The translations under genes and the position numbers were made by a program. The notes below the pieces were generated by a model that was not told the DNA's origin, did no database searches, and saw only the letters and a list, made by a program, of their open reading frames with translations. From contig NC_081410.1 of assembly GCF_030272615.1 (NCBI RefSeq), forward strand, positions 120,590,640 through 120,654,639: 64,000 nucleotides of DNA, read 5' to 3'. The DNA is from Cryptomeria japonica (lineage: Eukaryota; Streptophyta; Pinopsida; Cupressales; Cupressaceae). Shown here piece by piece: positions 23,801-38,800 of this stretch (the stretch's first letter is position 1; every line of letters starts with the position of its first letter).

Positions 23801-26800
23801 GTGCAGGGATTAAGAGAGAATATGAAGAGCTTGATACTGTTTGGTTTATGGCTGGTTCTTTGTTTAAGGTTGTTTTCTTTGCAAATAATTTATATTTGTC
23901 ATGGCTAATTCGTGTGCAACACAAATTGTTGTAGTTGACAACTCTATGGATAAATGTCACAGTTGCATTTTAAAAACTTAAAAGATTCTGGTGCTTTCAG
24001 ATTCCTTATTTTCATGTAAGTAATTATATATGCTCTGCAGCAATATCCCTATGATATACCCACTGAGGCTTTTCCATTTGAAATTTTCAAGCAAGCGTTT
24101 GTTGCAGTTCAGTCATGTGTTGTACATTTGCAGGTATTGTTTTCTTAACCTTTGCAATTTTAATTTCTAGCTATAGACAATTTGCAATGTTCTCGATAGC
24201 ACTTAAATAAAAACATATGTTATTAAAGAAGTATATTATTTATTTATTTATTCTGAGAATGCATTCTTATAATAAATTAATCCTTAACAAGTTTTTGGCA
24301 GCCCATAAACAATTGTTTGCGTTATGACTCATGATGGTTGTTTGTACTAGTCCATTTCTTATTGAATATTTCTGTTGAATGCTGTCAACTTTTTTTTTCC
24401 TGCAGCCAGGATATGCGTTATTAATAGACAAAAAGTAGTAAGAAAAGAAATGTTGTTTTTCTGTCAATGTGATATCATACTTGTCATTGCATACCAGTGT
24501 CAAGATTAAGATCATTTTCAGCAAGAGTACAAATATTTGTGCTTTATGGAGTGCCTATGAAGAAATACTATCATATTGGGAACCCTTAATATATCATGTT
24601 TGGTTTTAGAATAGCCTACAATTAGTGTAGTTACACCACAGTCATAATATGCAATTGTAAAGTATGAACACCAATTCAAGGGTGCTGCAGTAGTATGGCA
24701 TCAAAACCAAATATGGAAACAAATTTATTTTTTATACAAGCAGTAAAGAAATTGAGAATTTATCAAAAATATTAAATAATTAGATGAAAAAAATATGCGT
24801 TGAACTTTTTAGAGGATATTCTCTTCTTAGTTGCCTTCTTATTGCTCTGTTATTTTGACCCATTTTAGCAAAAAATGTTCTTGGGAATAAATTGGCAAAC
24901 TAAAAGATAAAAGTATTTTTTCCAAAAGTTGTGATTTCATTGGAAAAAATAAGGAAAATATTATGGAAGGATTAGGGAAAAATCAGAAAACATAGCCACA
25001 GAAATTAGAAAACCCAGAAACCCTAATTTATTAAAACTGAAGTATCACCAGAAGATTGTGGCAAATGCACAGCTAGTGCATTAATTGTGAGATGCATTTT
25101 TTTTTGATTAAATCACTTTAAAATTGCAATTGAAGTCTGTGCGTGGAGCAATTTTGGAAGGAAGTCCCTGGAAATAAAGTTGACCATCATAAATAAAAAT
25201 ATTTCTAATGAAGGCCCTAGGCACATCCCATTCAAGCAACATTGAATCCAATCACCGGAGAACAGTGACAAGGAATTAAATCTCAAAAGATTGGCTTCTT
25301 AAGATGTAAAGTCAAGAGAGGTTCTAAAGGAATCAGTCAAAAAGATACCAGTTGGCTTGATTCACTTTCAATTATTTCATCTCGTTTTGGTTCAAATGTT
25401 GGAAAACGATGTTTGGTTGGTGACTGTAAGAGATAAGAAATTAATTTGGGTACCAAGTCAATGAGTGAGCCAAGGTAATATATGAGCAGCAATGGGAAGT
25501 CTGATTAGTCAAGTAGACAAAGAAAAATCTTAGTTGGAGTTAAATATAGGTCTACTTCTGACATTTAACAAAGAAGCTCCCCTACTTTTAAGGATCCTAG
25601 TTGGAGGATGATATCTAGTCGCAAATGCATGGTTGATTATACCCTCACTCACAATAATAATTGCATAGTTGATTATAAATAATAATTTATCTTAAAAATT
25701 ATAATTTTGATTATATAATTCTGATTTAAAGCTTATTGTGTGTCTCTTGAAAATATAAAATTTAATAATTTAGCCTCTGCTGTAATTCTTCTTTCAAATT
25801 TGCAGCAATCTCTCTTTGTATAAATGCCTTCTGTAATGTTCTTAAATTTCTGCCTAAGTTAGGGGTTTTTGTTCACCATCTCGACAATAGAAACTGAAGG
25901 TTTTCGTCCTTCAATATCTAATCTTGAGGGGTTTTGTCCTCAGGTTGCTGAATCCTTAGTTCATATTCCACAAGGAAAATAAATAATGTCTTCACCTGAA
26001 AACCCTCCTTCACCTGGCTGAACTATTCTTAAATAGAATCCTGCTCCAACAGTCACCACTCTTCCAATGCCCCTTGAAAATTAAACTTTAATTATAACTT
26101 CATCAATTAGTCCAAGCGACGCCTTTCTACCTTCTGCAATTTCTTTTATGTGGCATCTTTTTGTCTTTTAGTCTTGATGTGGTTTGTCTCATTTATCATC
26201 CCCAATTCCTTTGGCGCCTACTGAATATAGTGGCAGTTTATAACAAAGTAACCCACCATTGTCCCGTAGCGGCTGCCTCCTAAATGGGGTCTTCTTTTAA
26301 TTGCCTTAATAAATTAATATTTTAATCTGGATATAGTTTTTGAATCAGGGGCTTTTCAGTCCACTTCTAAAATTGCTTGTCCTTAAGCAAAACAGCTTTG
26401 GAAACCTTTATACCCTTCATGCCTAGACAACATAACATAAATCCATGCTCATTGATCTTGGGCACTGCAACAAATAAACTATCTTCTTTAGCAGTAATAC
26501 TCACTAATCCTAGTTTCCACATCACCCTTGCTTCCTTAATGACCCTATCATTATATGTGTAAGCTTTAATATCATGAGCTAGTGCCTTTTACAAAACTTT
26601 GTTGTGAAATCCACATCTTTACATTTGTTGATCATGAGACTCCATGATGTCCACTTTGGAAAATGGTTTAAAACTGATTGTATGAGTGCAGATAGATGAT
26701 TGCAGCAGTCACATATTACTCCAAACTTCCACCACTGGGACTGTTTACAGTGTTGGGATGTACATACTCAATGGTCTTTTCACGCGGAACCACTTAACTT

Positions 26801-29800
26801 ACTAGACCAAAAAGTCTACTTCGTATATGCTGGTATTAAACTGCCCGAAGATAATACTGTCAATCGAAATATTTTTCCAGGGCTACCATTTTGCTTTTAC
26901 TTGCTCAGAAATAAAGAAATGTTGGCTAGAAACCTTCTTGCATCATTCCCAAGTGCCTCCTCAAGGTTTAAAGGTGGAAGATGCCTCTTCAACTTCCTCT
27001 CTATTGTTTTCCTGAATGGGTGGGGAAAGATGAGAATATAAGTAACAGTATTAGTGTAGTACTGAGATGGGTAGTAGTATTCACAATGGCCCATGTCTTT
27101 TGGATCTCACCTCCAAAATCCCAAACAACCATGCTAGGATGATGATTCTGTTGAGCACCTCCAGATGCTGGGGGTGGGTGGGGGGTGACTATTAAAACTT
27201 AACCATTAATTTAGCATTCATTCCAATTATCACATGTGCAGAAGTAAACAACTGAAAACTAAAGATTAATCACACAAGGACACCAAGATTTTACGTGGAA
27301 AACCCAATGTGGGAAAAACCACGGTGATACCTATCTCACTATATGAAAAATGATTACAAAGTTTTAGGCTCTAGGCCAAGGAAGCTTACTGCTCCTAATT
27401 TGGACTTGCAGGTTAAGGCGCACAACCTTAGGGAAAGATACAATGGACTTGCAAAACACTGAAGATCACTTCTTCAGGGCAAGATACAATGGACTTTCAA
27501 AACACTGAAGATCACTTCTTCAGGGCAAGATACAATAGATCTAATTAAAAAGAATAATTATTGTTGAATTGAAGAGAGATGCATTCTGTGAAATGCTGAT
27601 TACAGTTCACTATTCTAAACATTTGAAACTAACTTAATTACTGCTCATTTGCAATTGCGCACCTTCGCACTTACTTGACACACCATTTACAACTTCTTAT
27701 ATCACACCTTCAATCCTCCAAAAGATCTCATCCTTTATATATCATTTGCACAAGGAAGATACATCAATTAGGTTGACCTAATTAGATGTAATGTGTAGAG
27801 TATAAACAGTTGGCCCAAAATACTTTCTCCAAAGCAATGTGGAAGGGAAACAAGATGTGTCAAGTATCACATCATGTCGACACACCTTCCAATCAATCCC
27901 AAATCATTGCCTTCAACTCTGCATGCAATTGCACGGGCCAAAAACACTCAAGTTGGCTTTTGAAGATAGAATTGATAATGCAACCTAGTCAAACATACTC
28001 AAAATGCAATGTAAACCTCCATGACACCTACGGATGCCCAACATAGCATCACTTGACACTAAAAATTCTATATCAGAGAACCGCAACACCATAAACATTA
28101 GAAGGTAGAGGAATGCGAAGCATTCTTGCAACCAGATAGACTGTCACCGCATGACCAACACTTAGACCATCACCAAATCAACTTTGGATCAAATAGGAGC
28201 ATGAAAATTTAGATATAACATTCTTTTGCATCCACCAACATCATACTACAACCGTAATCAAAGGTGAATCAACGTGGCACAATGCAGACTAGAATAGAGA
28301 ACCCTGTTGATAGAATTTTCACTGCAACGGTCACACTTAGCCCCAGAATAGCCATGAGTCAACTGGATGTACCATCTGTAAAGTTATTTCAATTTCAATT
28401 AAAGAACAAGTTATGAACTATGTATGCTATAAATGGATATGAGGAATTATGTCAATGTCTGATAATTCTGATTTTATCTGCAGGTCTGAAGGAGAGAGAT
28501 CATTTAATATTTTCTATGTCTATTCCAAATGAATTCAATTGGCATATATATCATTTAGGCAACCGGTCAATTGGTGTATTGACCGGTCATGCCTTTTAGG
28601 CATGACCGATCAATGCACCCATTGATCGGTGCCTTTGTAATTATACCATTAACACAATGCTGATTATCGGTTCAAAACACCCGATAGCATATTGTAATAT
28701 CATAATATAATGACTGATCAATGTAATGAATCGGTTCATATAAACACCGATGATTCAAAGTGCACGATGTATGTAATCCAACCGGTGCAGTTGTTAACTA
28801 ATGTTAATTCCAAATGAAGCGGTGTATTCATTAAACCCGATAACAAATGCCCGATATAATTACGCCTGATAACAGATGTGAACCGGTGCCAATGGTTATG
28901 CACCCGATAGCAAGTATATATCGGCTAATAACCCGATGAATTATAGCATTTAATATGCTATCGGGTTAATACCCCAATAGCATATTAATGCCAATTAATA
29001 ATTGACATTAATATGCTATCGGGTTGTTAGCCCGATAGCATAATGATAAGTGATGTTTGTACAATCCGATAATCATATGCAATATAAATCTGACATGAAG
29101 CATGTAAATAACAGAACAAGGAAGGTTTAGGAAGATCTTATCTTGCATAAGCTACCATGCATTAACACTCCCTCTTAGCTTTGGAAGATAGATAAGGCAA
29201 CCTGCATCACATTTCCTTTTCATAACTAAGATAATGTCAGTCAGCAAAAAATCATTTATACATGAGAAGTACCATCAAGACATATGATACAAAATAGAAG
29301 AACATCACCTGAGCATGTGACATAAAGTATTATTTTAACATGTGATAAAAGTAAGAGAATCATCACCTGATCATGTGAGAAATCATCAAAACATGTGATC
29401 TGTAAGATTCATCAAGATATCACCTAACACGTGACATTAGTATTGCCTAACACGCAATACTTAAGGATAAGTCTATGAGAAAGGTTAGTTTCTCATCATA
29501 TCCAAGTTGTGATAAGTGCAATAACATTTATAAATGTTTATCACAACATAGTCATGGCAAATCCATGACTTACCAGAGATCCAATCATGATCAATGGTTG
29601 AGATATCACCTACACGTGATATCAGTATTGCTTAACACGCAATACAAGGATAACCATATGAGAAGTGTTTAAGTTCTCATTATATCCAAATTGTGATAAT
29701 GCAATAACATTTGTACAAATGTTGTATCACAACATAGTCATGACACATCCATGACTTACCAGTGATCCAACATGATTACTGGTTTGACTATCATAAGATC

Positions 29801-32800
29801 GTCACCTTATGATGTCTATATACAAGTGTTCAGTGTCTAAGAGATCGTCACCTCTTAGATATGAACACAGGTGGCAAGAAGCCAAGAGATAGTCCAGACA
29901 TGACAAAGAAGTTTACACATTAAACATCTTAAATATATGTAAGTATAGATTACAAAGCAGATTACCTTTCTATCATACCTAAACCCTTTCTGAAGTGATC
30001 AACCTTCACTCTGGAAAGTGGTTTGGTTAGAATATCTGCAGTTTGATCTCCTGTACACACATATTCTAACTTTATCACATTCCTGTCAACCATATCTCGT
30101 ACATAGTGATATGGGATCTCAATATGTTTGGACCTGTCATGAAATACTGGATTTATAGAAAGTTTTATACAGCTTTGATTATCACACTGAATGACTATAG
30201 GTTTCATAGGTTCTCCAAATAATCCCACAAGCAATTTCCTTAGCCATACTGCTTCTCGGGCAGCCATTGAAGCTGCAATATATTCAGCCTCTGTGGAACT
30301 CTGAGCTACTGAAGATTGTTTTCTGCTGATCCAGGATATCATGGCTGACCCTAAATTGAAGCAGCACCCTGAAGTGCTCTTTCTGTCAGTCACACTGCCA
30401 GCCCAATCTGAATCTGTAAATCCATGTAGATCTATGTCAACCTTTTCATAGTTAAGACCAAGCTTTAGGGTACCTTGTAGATATCTCATTATATGCTTTA
30501 CTGCAACCAGGTGTATCTCCTTAGGTTCACACATGAACTGACTTAAGGCATTAACAGCATAGCAGATATCTGGCCTTGTATTTACTAGATACATCAGGGA
30601 CCCAATCATCTGCCTGTATTGAGTGGGGTCAGTAGGTCTTGATTCTGCTGCTGCTTCTTTAAGTTTATGGAAGTTGGTTTCCATAGGAGAGGTCATGGGT
30701 CTGCAGTTTAGCATTCTAAATCTTGTCAATATGTCCAAGGTGTACTTCCCTTGGTTCAGTACAATATTATCAGAATTCTGCCATACTTCCAATCCTAGGA
30801 AGTAATGAAGAAGCCCCAAGTCTTTCATATCAAATTCTGTGGATAGATCTTTCTTGCATTGATCTATTAGGTTATTATCTCCTGTAATTAATAAGTCATC
30901 AACATATAAAATTAATATTAACATATCACCTTTATTTCTTTTGAGATAGAGATTAGGATCTGCATCATTCTTAGAGAAACCCAGCTTTGAGAGATAGGTG
31001 TCAATTCTTTCATACCAAACTCTGGGAACCTGTTTGAGCCCATAAAGAGCTTTCTTGAGTCTACACACATGAGACTTTGCATCATGAATTTCAAACCCTT
31101 CAGGTTGCTCTAAGTAGACTTCTTCCACGATCTCGCCATTTAGGAATGCTGTCTTAACATCCATCTGATGTACCTTCCACCCCTTTGCTGCTGCAATGGC
31201 TAGGACAGCTCTTACTGATGTGTACCTGGCAACAGGTGCAAATGTTTCTTCGTAATCTATTCCTTCCTTCTGTGAGAACCCTCTAGCTACAAATCTGGCC
31301 TTGTGTTTTTCAATACTGCCATCTGCAGCATGCTTGATTTTAAACAACCATTTAGAAGACACGACAGACTTCTTGGTTGGCCTAGGAACAATCTCCCAAA
31401 CATCATTCTTCATAATGGACTGATATTCTTCAGTCATGGCATCTATCCATACTTGATGTTTGAGTGCATCTGAAACATTGTTAGGTTCAGCTTTAGATAG
31501 ATCATTCATAAGTGCAACATAGTTGATGAATTTATTAGGCCTCTTGCTTTCCCTGAAGGTTCCTGAAGGAGCAGCGAACTTCTGAGCTTCTACTATAGTT
31601 TTGGTGGCCCATAGTGGTCTTTTCTTGCGATTATCTATAGGTGGGTCTTGTGTTTCACTTATAGTTTCCTCAAGATACTCCCTTTGAAGCTCAGGAGTAG
31701 GTTCTTCTTCTAGGTTAGGAGTAGGATTATGAATTTCAGGTTCTATTGTATTTTGGGCCCTTTTGAAGGCTAAATCTTCTTCGAAGATTACATCCCTACT
31801 GAGTTCAATATTTCTCTGTCCTTGTACATAGATTCTGTAGGCTTTAGAAGTTTCACTGTATCCTACAAGTATTCCCCTTTTTCCAGAGGGTTCTAGTTTT
31901 AGTCTTTTCTCTTTAGGTACATGAATATAGACCGGACACCCAAATATCCTAAGATGGCTGATATCTGGTTTTGTCTTGGTAAAGACTTCCTCAGGAGTTT
32001 TATTTTCAAGGTGTGAATGAGGACATCTATTTTGTATGTACACAGCAGTGTTAGTTGCTTCTGCCCAAAGGTTCAAGTTTAGATTTTGATCTAGTATCAT
32101 GGCTTTGGCAGCTTCTACTATGGTCCTATTTTTCCTTTCAGCTACTCCATTTTGTTGTGGATTATAAGGTATTGTCAACTCCCTCTTAATCCCAGAATTT
32201 TTACAAAAGTCTTTAAATAGTTCTGATGTGTATTCCCCCCCATTGTCAGTTCTTAAGGTTTTAATTTTGTTTTCAGAGAGATTTTCTGTTAATGTTTTAA
32301 ACTCTTTGAACCTACTTAGGATCTCTTCTGATTCTTTATATTTCAGAAAGTAGATCCATGTCTTCCTAGAGTAGTCATCAACAAAAATTACATAGTACAA
32401 AAATCCCCCTAGCGAGGGTACGGACATAGGTCCACATACATCAGAATGAATTAACTCCAAAACTTTGCTAGTTTTCCTAGTACTATTCTGAAATGCATTT
32501 TTGGTATTTTTACCTAAGGCACACCATTTGCATGCCTCTGAATGATATTGCTTCAACTTAGGTAGACCTGTGACAAGGTTTCCCATGGTTGACAAAGCTC
32601 TATAATTCAGATGACCTAATCTCCTGTGCCATACTTCATTTGCATTAGTTGCTTCATGGATCAATGCTAGATTGGGCTCTATACATAGCTCATACAAATA
32701 ACCTTGTCTTCGACCAATGACCTTAGCGTCTTTGATGGAGGATCTCTTTGGCCAAGCCAACACCTTGTTTTCCATGAAGGTCACTCTGTATCCTTGATCT

Positions 32801-35800
32801 TCTAGTGCTGATATGGAGATTAGATTTCTTTTGATGCCTGGAACATATAGTACTTCTTCAAGTTGTAGTGACATGCCTGACTTCAGTTTGATGGTGCAGG
32901 TTCCAATTCCTCTGACTGGATGTGAAGAATCGTCTCCGATGGTTACTTCCTCATCATCTTTCTCTATCATGGATTCTAGTATTTCTCTAAAGCCGGTGAT
33001 GTGTCTGGATGAACCATTGTCGATCACCCATGAGTTAGATTTGTTTGAAGTATGGCTTGTAAGTGCTGAGTAGAGGACATAGTTCTCGGAGTCATTTTCT
33101 TTTCTAGATTTCTTCACTTTTGCAAATGTGGCTTGCTTCCCTTTCTCCGGACAGTTTGCAACATAGTGTCTGAATTTGTCACACCTATAACATTGAACAT
33201 GTGATAGGTCTTTCTTAGAAGTGTTCTTGCCTTGTTTAGCTCTTCTTTTCCTGAATTGCTTCTTTTTGTATTTTTTATTGATGTTTTTATTTAGGACTTG
33301 CAAGTCTTCATCTATATTCTTCTGTTTTATTCCTACCTTGTTCAATCGGGATTCTTCTTGTAGACAGTCATCTCTTAGTCTCTCAAACTTAGGATATTTA
33401 GACCTTGCACTGATGCCTTGGACGAATGTGCTCCATCCACTAGGCAACCCATCTAAAGCAATGAGTGTTAGTTCTTTGCCTCGGATCTCGTAGTCCAGAG
33501 TTGCAAGTTCATCTTTTAGAACCGATATCCGCATGAAGTAGGCGTTGATTGTCTCCCCTTTGTTCATGGTGATATGATTTATTTCTCGTTTTAGTGCTAG
33601 AGTACGACTTGCATTTGATATCTCAAATGTCTTTTCAAGTGCCTTGAACATTTTATAAGCCGTCTCCTGCTTTCTAATGATGGGCATTATATTATTTCTT
33701 ACCCCATCCACTATTATTTTAATGGCCTTATCATTTCCCTCGATCCATGTGGATTTCTCGGTTTCATCTTCTGGTTGTGCACTTTCAGTTTGGACATATG
33801 AATCAACTTTGTTTTCTCTTAAAATCATTTTGATTCTAAACTTCCAAGCTGAAAAATCTTCGCTACCTCCGAGTCTATCTTCGAATCTGATAGCGTTGGC
33901 CATTATGGAAATGTGATGTAGTTTGTAACTTAGTCCTTGAATTTTATCAAAATTGAATAGCCTTAGGTTCGATTACCTTGGCTCTGATACCATGTAAAGT
34001 TATTTCAATTTCAATTAAAGAACAAGTTATGAACTATGTATGCTATAAATGGATATGAGGAATTATGTCAATGTCTGATAATTCTGATTTTATCTTCAGG
34101 TCTGAAGGAGAGAGATCATTTAATATTTTCTATGTCTACTCCAAATGAATTGAATTGGCATATATATCATTTAGGCAACCGGTCAATTGGTGTATTGACC
34201 GGTCATGCCTTTTAGGCATGACCGATCAATGCACCCATTGATCGGTGCCTTTGTAATTATACCATTAACACAATGCTGATTATCGGTTCAAAACACCCGA
34301 TAGCATATTGTAATATCATAATATAATGACTGATCAATGTAATGAATCGGTTCATATAAACACCGATGATTCAAAGTGCACGATGTATGTAATCCAACCG
34401 GTGCAGTTGTTAACTAATGTTAATTCCAAATGAAGCGGTGTATTCATTAAACCCGATAACAAATATGCCCGATATAATTACCCCTGATAACAGATGTGAA
34501 CCGGTGCCAATGGTTATGCACCCGATAGCAAGTATGTATCGGCTAATAACCCGATGACTTATAGCATTTAATATGCTATCGGGTTAATACCCCGATAGCA
34601 TATTAATGCCAATTAATAATTGACATTAATATGCTATCGGGTTGTTAGCCCGATAGCATAATGATAAGTGATGTTTGTACAATCCGATAATCATATGCAA
34701 TATAAATCTGACATGAAGCATGTAAATAACAGAACAAGGAAGGTTTAGGAAGATCTTATCTTGCATAAGCTACCATGCATTAACACCATCTACAATCATC
34801 AACATCAATCTCCATACATCAATGTGAACACATGAGTAGACTCCTGATACAACACCATTGATCACATACTTTCGGACCTTGGTTGACATCAATGACAACA
34901 TAATCATATTTGCAACAAATTCTTCCTAAGAAGATCTCTTTTTAGCAATGCCTCATAATGGAGTATCCTACCTTGGAGGGAGTCTTGATTATCTCCATTT
35001 ATGGAGTGGCTTAGTCTTTTTGAACACATCTCCATTTGTTTTATTTCAGCCATGCTTGGGTTTACATGTTAAATGCCTTGAAGTATCATCTCTTTCCTGT
35101 CTATTTTGAATTCAAACCTCATAGTTTAATAGTTTTGAGTAAATTCCCTAGTGAGTGCAACCATTGCACGCCTAAGATTATATCAATTTTTCCTAATCCC
35201 ACAATGTATAAATCCTCCTTGGGCTGTTTTAGTCTCCTCCCCTGCAAGGAATGATATGGCCATCTTCAAGCATAACATTAAACCCGCCAAACTTTTTTGT
35301 ATATAAACCTTTCTTGGAAACCAATTTTGCATCTAGAAAATCATGAGTGGCCCCACTATCAATTAGCACAATCTCCTTGTGACCTTGCAAAACTCCTTGA
35401 ACTCTCAAAGCATTGTACTTGGGTGCTCCAAAAAGAGTAGCAAGAGTGCCTCTTAGAATCTTCTCTTTTTTGCTTTTGTACTCTGTCTCATTAGTCATAG
35501 CCTTAGGTTCAATTCCTTTGGTCTTTGAGTCCACCTCGGGACGAACCTCTATATAGTGTATTTGTCCCTTCTATAGGCATTTATGGCCTAGCTCCCATGG
35601 CTTTCTACAAGAAAAGTACAACTCCTTTCTTCGAAACTCATTCTTAGTTTCTTCACCCTTGTTTGGTTTTGTAGGCAAATTTACTGGTTGAGGGTTATCT
35701 TTTTGGAAGGGTTTCTTATGCTACTCTATTTGTGCATTTTTGGGGTAGAATTTGTTCTTGGTTGTTGAATCTTCCAATGTCAAAGTCCTTCGAATAGCAT

Positions 35801-38800
35801 CTTGTAGAGATGATGGCTCCAAAGCTCAAACGAGACCCTGAAGTGTCTCCAATAGCCCTTCAATAAATGTGTCTCCTCTCAATAATATTTGACACCATGA
35901 TAGAAATCTTTTGAGATTTTGCTACATATTTTTCTATTGTACCTTGCTGCCTTATCTTGTCAACTCCCTAAATTGCATCTTCAAGTCTTTCTTATCAAAT
36001 CTGTATATGAGCCTTTGTTTGAAGTCAACATATGTCACTTACATTACCAGTTCGCCTAGAAATGGACTTGTGTCTCGTTCCAGGGTATCGGGCCGGTTCA
36101 CCGTGGGTCGGATGGTTACTGGCCACAGCTTGTGGGTTTGGCCTTGTCAAACTCGGGTGAACTCGGGACAAATTTTGTCCCCAGATTACTTGTCTGTCAA
36201 ATTTGGCACAAAACTATTTTAAATTTTTTTTTTTTTAATTCGTTTTTAATCCAAATAGGTGACTTTGCCCCCCCAACCCTAATTCTTTCCATACAAAACA
36301 TCTAAATGTCAAAACCTAACTCATTTGTTACTATTGTGAATGAAAAACAAAAATATTTTGCTCCATTGTTCAATTTATTTTTTTGCTTGCCATTGCACGA
36401 ATAGAGTTGAAGATTGATCATTGAATGCTCCAAGCTGGTTGTTATGTTATTCCTATGCATTTGCAAGTGTTGGTTTGTTGCAAAGAGATTGTTGAGGAAG
36501 ATTTCTTCAAAAGAGGTAGGTTTTTTGAAGTTTTTGGTTTTTTTCCCCTTACATTTTTTTTCACAATTGAACTCTCTTGTTTTGTTTCAAAGTTTTTTTT
36601 TTGGTTTGTTTCAAATGTGTTGTTTATTGAACTTATTGTCTTAGGTGTTAAAATGACAACTGTTTCTAGCTTTGGGAGCCAATCCTGCTTCAAAACAAAC
36701 CCACGTTGCTGCCTTTGGGAATATTTTGAGATGGTACAACAACTTCGAGGCAGTAGAGGTTACATTTGGATTTGTGGTCATTACAAATCAAAATATTTGA
36801 GCTCGTTCAGTGGAGTGAAAGCCCTCCGGAATATATTGAAATTGTACAACAATTTCTAGAAAACAAAGGTTACATTTGGATTTGTGGTCATTACAAAGCA
36901 AAATATTCAAGCTCATCCAGTTTAGTGAAAGTTCATTTGTGCTTTACCCTAAACAAGGCATCAAATATTGTCTTGGCGTACTAGACCCAAATGCTAAAGG
37001 CCTTCTAGAGGAACATGTCTTGGCATATATTGAATAGCAAGCAAAAGTAGACCAAGCAACAAGGAAAAAAGTTGTAAGTTATCCTTAGCTAAAGTTTTAG
37101 AAGGATTGAAGGATGAAGGCCCCTCCATCGCCTTCTCATCTTCAACCTATAGAGGGCCATCCATTTTTGTCCCTACCTGAATAACAACCTATGACCTCTA
37201 CACATAAGAGATCAAAGGGACAGTTGGAAATGACATTTCACAATGAGTCTAGAGAGATTTCTGATCAAGACATAGATGCATGTGTCTATTTAAATGGAGT
37301 GGCATTCAATGTTGTTTGCATACTAACTTATTGAACAAAGATGCATTAGTATTTGATGGATGGAAAGATGCAAAAAATTGCCCATTGATGAATGTTATTG
37401 CATTGCCCCCTAATTTTTGAAAACATTGGATTATGAAGGAGAGATGAAGGATGGTGCAATTATTGCCAACATTCTTTGCCAAGCCATTGAGGAACTGGGC
37501 CCTTGAAATGTTGTGCAAATTATAACAAACAATGCCAAAAATTGCAGGGCTGCTGTGTTATTGGTTCAGGAATGTTATGAACACAATCTTTTGGACACAT
37601 TGTGCTGTCCACTCCCTCAACCTAATCCTAAAAAGTATGGCACCAAAATTGAATGGATCAAATAGGCTTATGTTGAGACTGAAGAGATACAAAGGTTCGT
37701 TAGCAACCACCATATGTCACAAGGCATATTTAGAACTCTCGAGATTGGAGCTGCTGAAGGTAAATTAAATAATAAATATGTTCTACTCTAGTAAAATTTT
37801 CAATTTGAATTTTTGTAAATTTAATTTTTATTTATTTTGATTTTGAAATAGGTTGTTGAGACCCGTTTTGCCTCCAACACAATTTTGTTGAGACGACTTT
37901 TGATGGTTTGTGAGACATTATCTAACATGGTAATCAGCCCAAATTGGTCCATATGGAGTCAATATAACACTACAAGGGCAGCAAAGATTAAACAAATGAT
38001 CCTAGTTGACAATTGGTTGGATCATGTTGAGTATCTCTTCAATTTTCTAGAGTCCATATTGAGCATGATCTGTTATACTGACATGGATAGGCCTTGTTTG
38101 GGTGAGGTATATGGTGGCATCAACTCAATGATTGAGAAGATGAAAGTCATCATAAATGCAAAAGAGAAAAATCTCAAAGAAAAATTCTTCAAAGATTACA
38201 CCAAATCATGGTAGAGAGATGGAACAATATGACCACTCTGTTGCATCTTCTTGCCTTTGCATTAGGTTACAAATATTATATTTCTTATCTCCTTTTTGTT
38301 TGTACAAGAGTTCCCCCATATAGAGATCTTGAAGTTGCTCAAGGGTACAAGGCAACACTTCGCAAACTCTTTAGTAATCGTGACATGCAAGATGCAGCGA
38401 GGGCTGAGTTCATGGGTTTTGCAAGCACAAACGATTGTGGTGTTGATGCTCTTTGGGACAAGTATATGGTCTATTTTCGTTGTGGTAATTCCATGGAGAA
38501 TCATACACACACCTACAACCTCTTATGATCAAAACATGATCAAAATTTTATTGCAAGTAAGTTTTATTTTAAAAAAATCTTTCCTATAAGTTTTATTTAT
38601 ATTTTAATTTTATCATTTAAATTTTGGAATTTTGTAACTCTCGACTCTCTAATTTTGTTTTGATAGGTTGCTAGTTCATCTTCATCTAAGAGAAATCGGA
38701 GCACATATTCCATTCACTCAATAATGTGGAATAGACTTCACTCAAAAAAGGCAAGGGACTTGGTGTTTGTTCATTTAAACTTGCAACTCCTTACACACAA

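Larger units (their letters stand above)
28377..34785 (-). mobile_element. Ty1/Copia LTR retrotransposon, whole-looking, young
   Basis: A 6409-bp element on the minus strand, antisense to PTAC14, within intron 5. LTRs at 28377-29167 and 33993-34785 both have TG...CA ends and differ at about 8 bases plus one small indel (about 1%). Perfect 5-bp target duplications CCATC lie at 28372-28376 and 34786-34790. A PBS, a polypurine tract and a single uninterrupted 1313-codon gag-pol frame are present. LTR identity suggests insertion within the last few million years at most, assuming usual plant rates. It inserted into an older LTR. Confidence 0.97.
27149..34900 (-). mobile_element. Older LTR split by the Copia insertion (27149-28376 and 34791-34900)
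   Basis: The left part starts TGTTGAGCACC, has a G-rich run and TGACTATT, then at 27295-27322 the TGGAAAACCC / GGGAAAAACCAC pair also seen in the LTR at 3351-4352. The right part ends TTGACATCAATGACAACA at 34900, so the element-sense start is TGTTGTCATTGATG, typical of plant Copia LTRs. Joined across the Copia insertion the LTR is about 1.3 kb. The flanking pentamers (GATTC / TAATC) do not match well, so I cannot say whether it is solo. It is old. Confidence 0.5.

Noticed and set aside
30623-33916. Plus-strand frames across the Copia element
   Set aside because: They are antisense shadows of the gag-pol frame.
34569-34660. Bacterial-type terminators or a CRISPR-like repeat
   Set aside because: The palindromes lie in a retrotransposon U3 in a plant genome, spacing is irregular, and there are no spacers or cas genes.
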